Below, one piece after another: positions 63,691-64,000 of a stretch of 64,000 nucleotides of DNA. Under the pieces are notes generated by a model, which saw only the letters and a program-made list of their open reading frames with translations, was not told the origin of the DNA and made no database searches. The position numbers and the translations under genes are program-made. The stretch is from an uncultured Sulfitobacter sp. (GTDB taxonomy: Bacteria > Pseudomonadota > Alphaproteobacteria > Rhodobacterales > Rhodobacteraceae), in contig NZ_CANMQS010000001.1 in NCBI RefSeq assembly GCF_947500075.1, positions 496,001 to 560,000 on the forward strand. The letters are read 5' to 3'. How positions within the stretch are numbered: the first letter of the stretch is position 1; every line of letters begins with the position of its first letter.

Positions 63691-64000
63691 TGCGCGGCTA
63701 TATCAGTGTCGTGGACGCCGTGAATTACCGCACGGGCCGGGTGATGATGTACGGCATCTTTGTCCTGATGGGCATTCTGTTGTGGTCGTCGATCAGCAAG
63801 ACGTTCTTCCTGCCATCGCTCTGGACGCTGGAAATGGCGCAGTTTGCGATGGTTGCCTATTACATCCTCGGCGGGCCCTATTCGATCCAGATGGGATCGA
63901 ACGTGCGGATGGACCTGCTTTATGGCGGGTGGTCGCTGAGGCGTAAGGCGTGGTTTGATCTGATCACCGTCTGTTTCCTGATCTTCTACCTCTGTGTGTT
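63678..64000 (+). CDS. TRAP transporter small permease (DctQ type), 3' end cut by the window
   Basis: The open frame runs from ATG 63678 to the window end (107 codons). It has an N-terminal amphipathic region, a membrane helix MMYGIFVLMGILLWSSI (about residues 23-39), and the DctQ-type segment EMAQFAMVAYYILGGPYSIQ. Small permeases of this type bridge the large permease DctM and the binding protein. The rest of the system lies outside. Confidence 0.85.
   Translation, partial: MFSVMRGYISVVDAVNYRTGRVMMYGIFVLMGILLWSSISKTFFLPSLWTLEMAQFAMVAYYILGGPYSIQMGSNVRMDLLYGGWSLRRKAWFDLITVCFLIFYLCV

Overview
The window looks like chromosomal DNA of a marine alphaproteobacterium of the family Rhodobacteraceae (Roseobacter group). 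The basis is the GC-rich coding, a bztABCD-type amino-acid transporter, an ATP12 family protein, a ribosomal protein L3 with a long Ala/Glu-rich tail, and the abundance of ABC and TRAP uptake systems. This is a family-level inference from the sequence; no database was searched. I recognised no rRNA, tRNA, CRISPR array, prophage or transposase.

Layout. 1-10.2 kb is mostly plus-strand housekeeping: a TVP38/TMEM64 membrane protein (partial, minus), rpmH-rnpA-yidD, a minus-strand alpha/beta hydrolase, ttcA, a GGDEF/EAL protein, then yidC-engB-argB-ferredoxin-sixA. A cluster of short repeats lies in the convergent gap after yidD. 10.3-14.8 kb (minus) is bztABCD. 15.0-20.6 kb (minus) is a tightly overlapping run: a Do-type protease, rarA, crcB, a pseudouridine synthase, a HAD phosphatase and an ATP12 protein.

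20.7-47.1 kb (minus) is the S10-spc-alpha ribosomal protein superoperon, from rpsJ at the right to rplQ at the left. It is broken into five blocks. Each block has a candidate -35/-10 promoter with a 17-bp spacer, and several have a clear intrinsic terminator. The gaps hold foreign-looking or unrelated genes. rplW|rplB holds three A+T-rich ORFs, two of them halves of one gene separated by an in-frame TAA, and a 50-aa Phd-like antitoxin. rplP|rpmC holds a 7.6-kb insert with a peptide-type ABC operon, a phosphodiesterase, an oxygenase, a secreted Cys-rich protein and a small membrane protein. rpmD|rplO holds a predicted HEPN protein with an RX4HXY motif. adk|rpsM holds a DUF2461 gene.

47.2-56.4 kb is a probable catabolic locus. 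A minus-strand pair (M81 metallopeptidase and YtcJ-like amidohydrolase) is divergent from a plus-strand oligopeptide-type ABC transporter ending in an Asp/Glu-racemase family enzyme. 56.5-61.8 kb is a spermidine/putrescine-type ABC transporter with unusual permeases. 61.9-64 kb holds an RpiR regulator divergent from an N-formylglutamate amidohydrolase and the start of a TRAP transporter.

Recurring non-coding structure: a two-hairpin 3' element occurs after sixA and after adk with compensatory base changes; four copies of a GTAGGGTGGGT-type palindrome all lie inside the ribosomal region; and every one of the four solute-binding-protein genes is followed by a hairpin before the next transporter gene.
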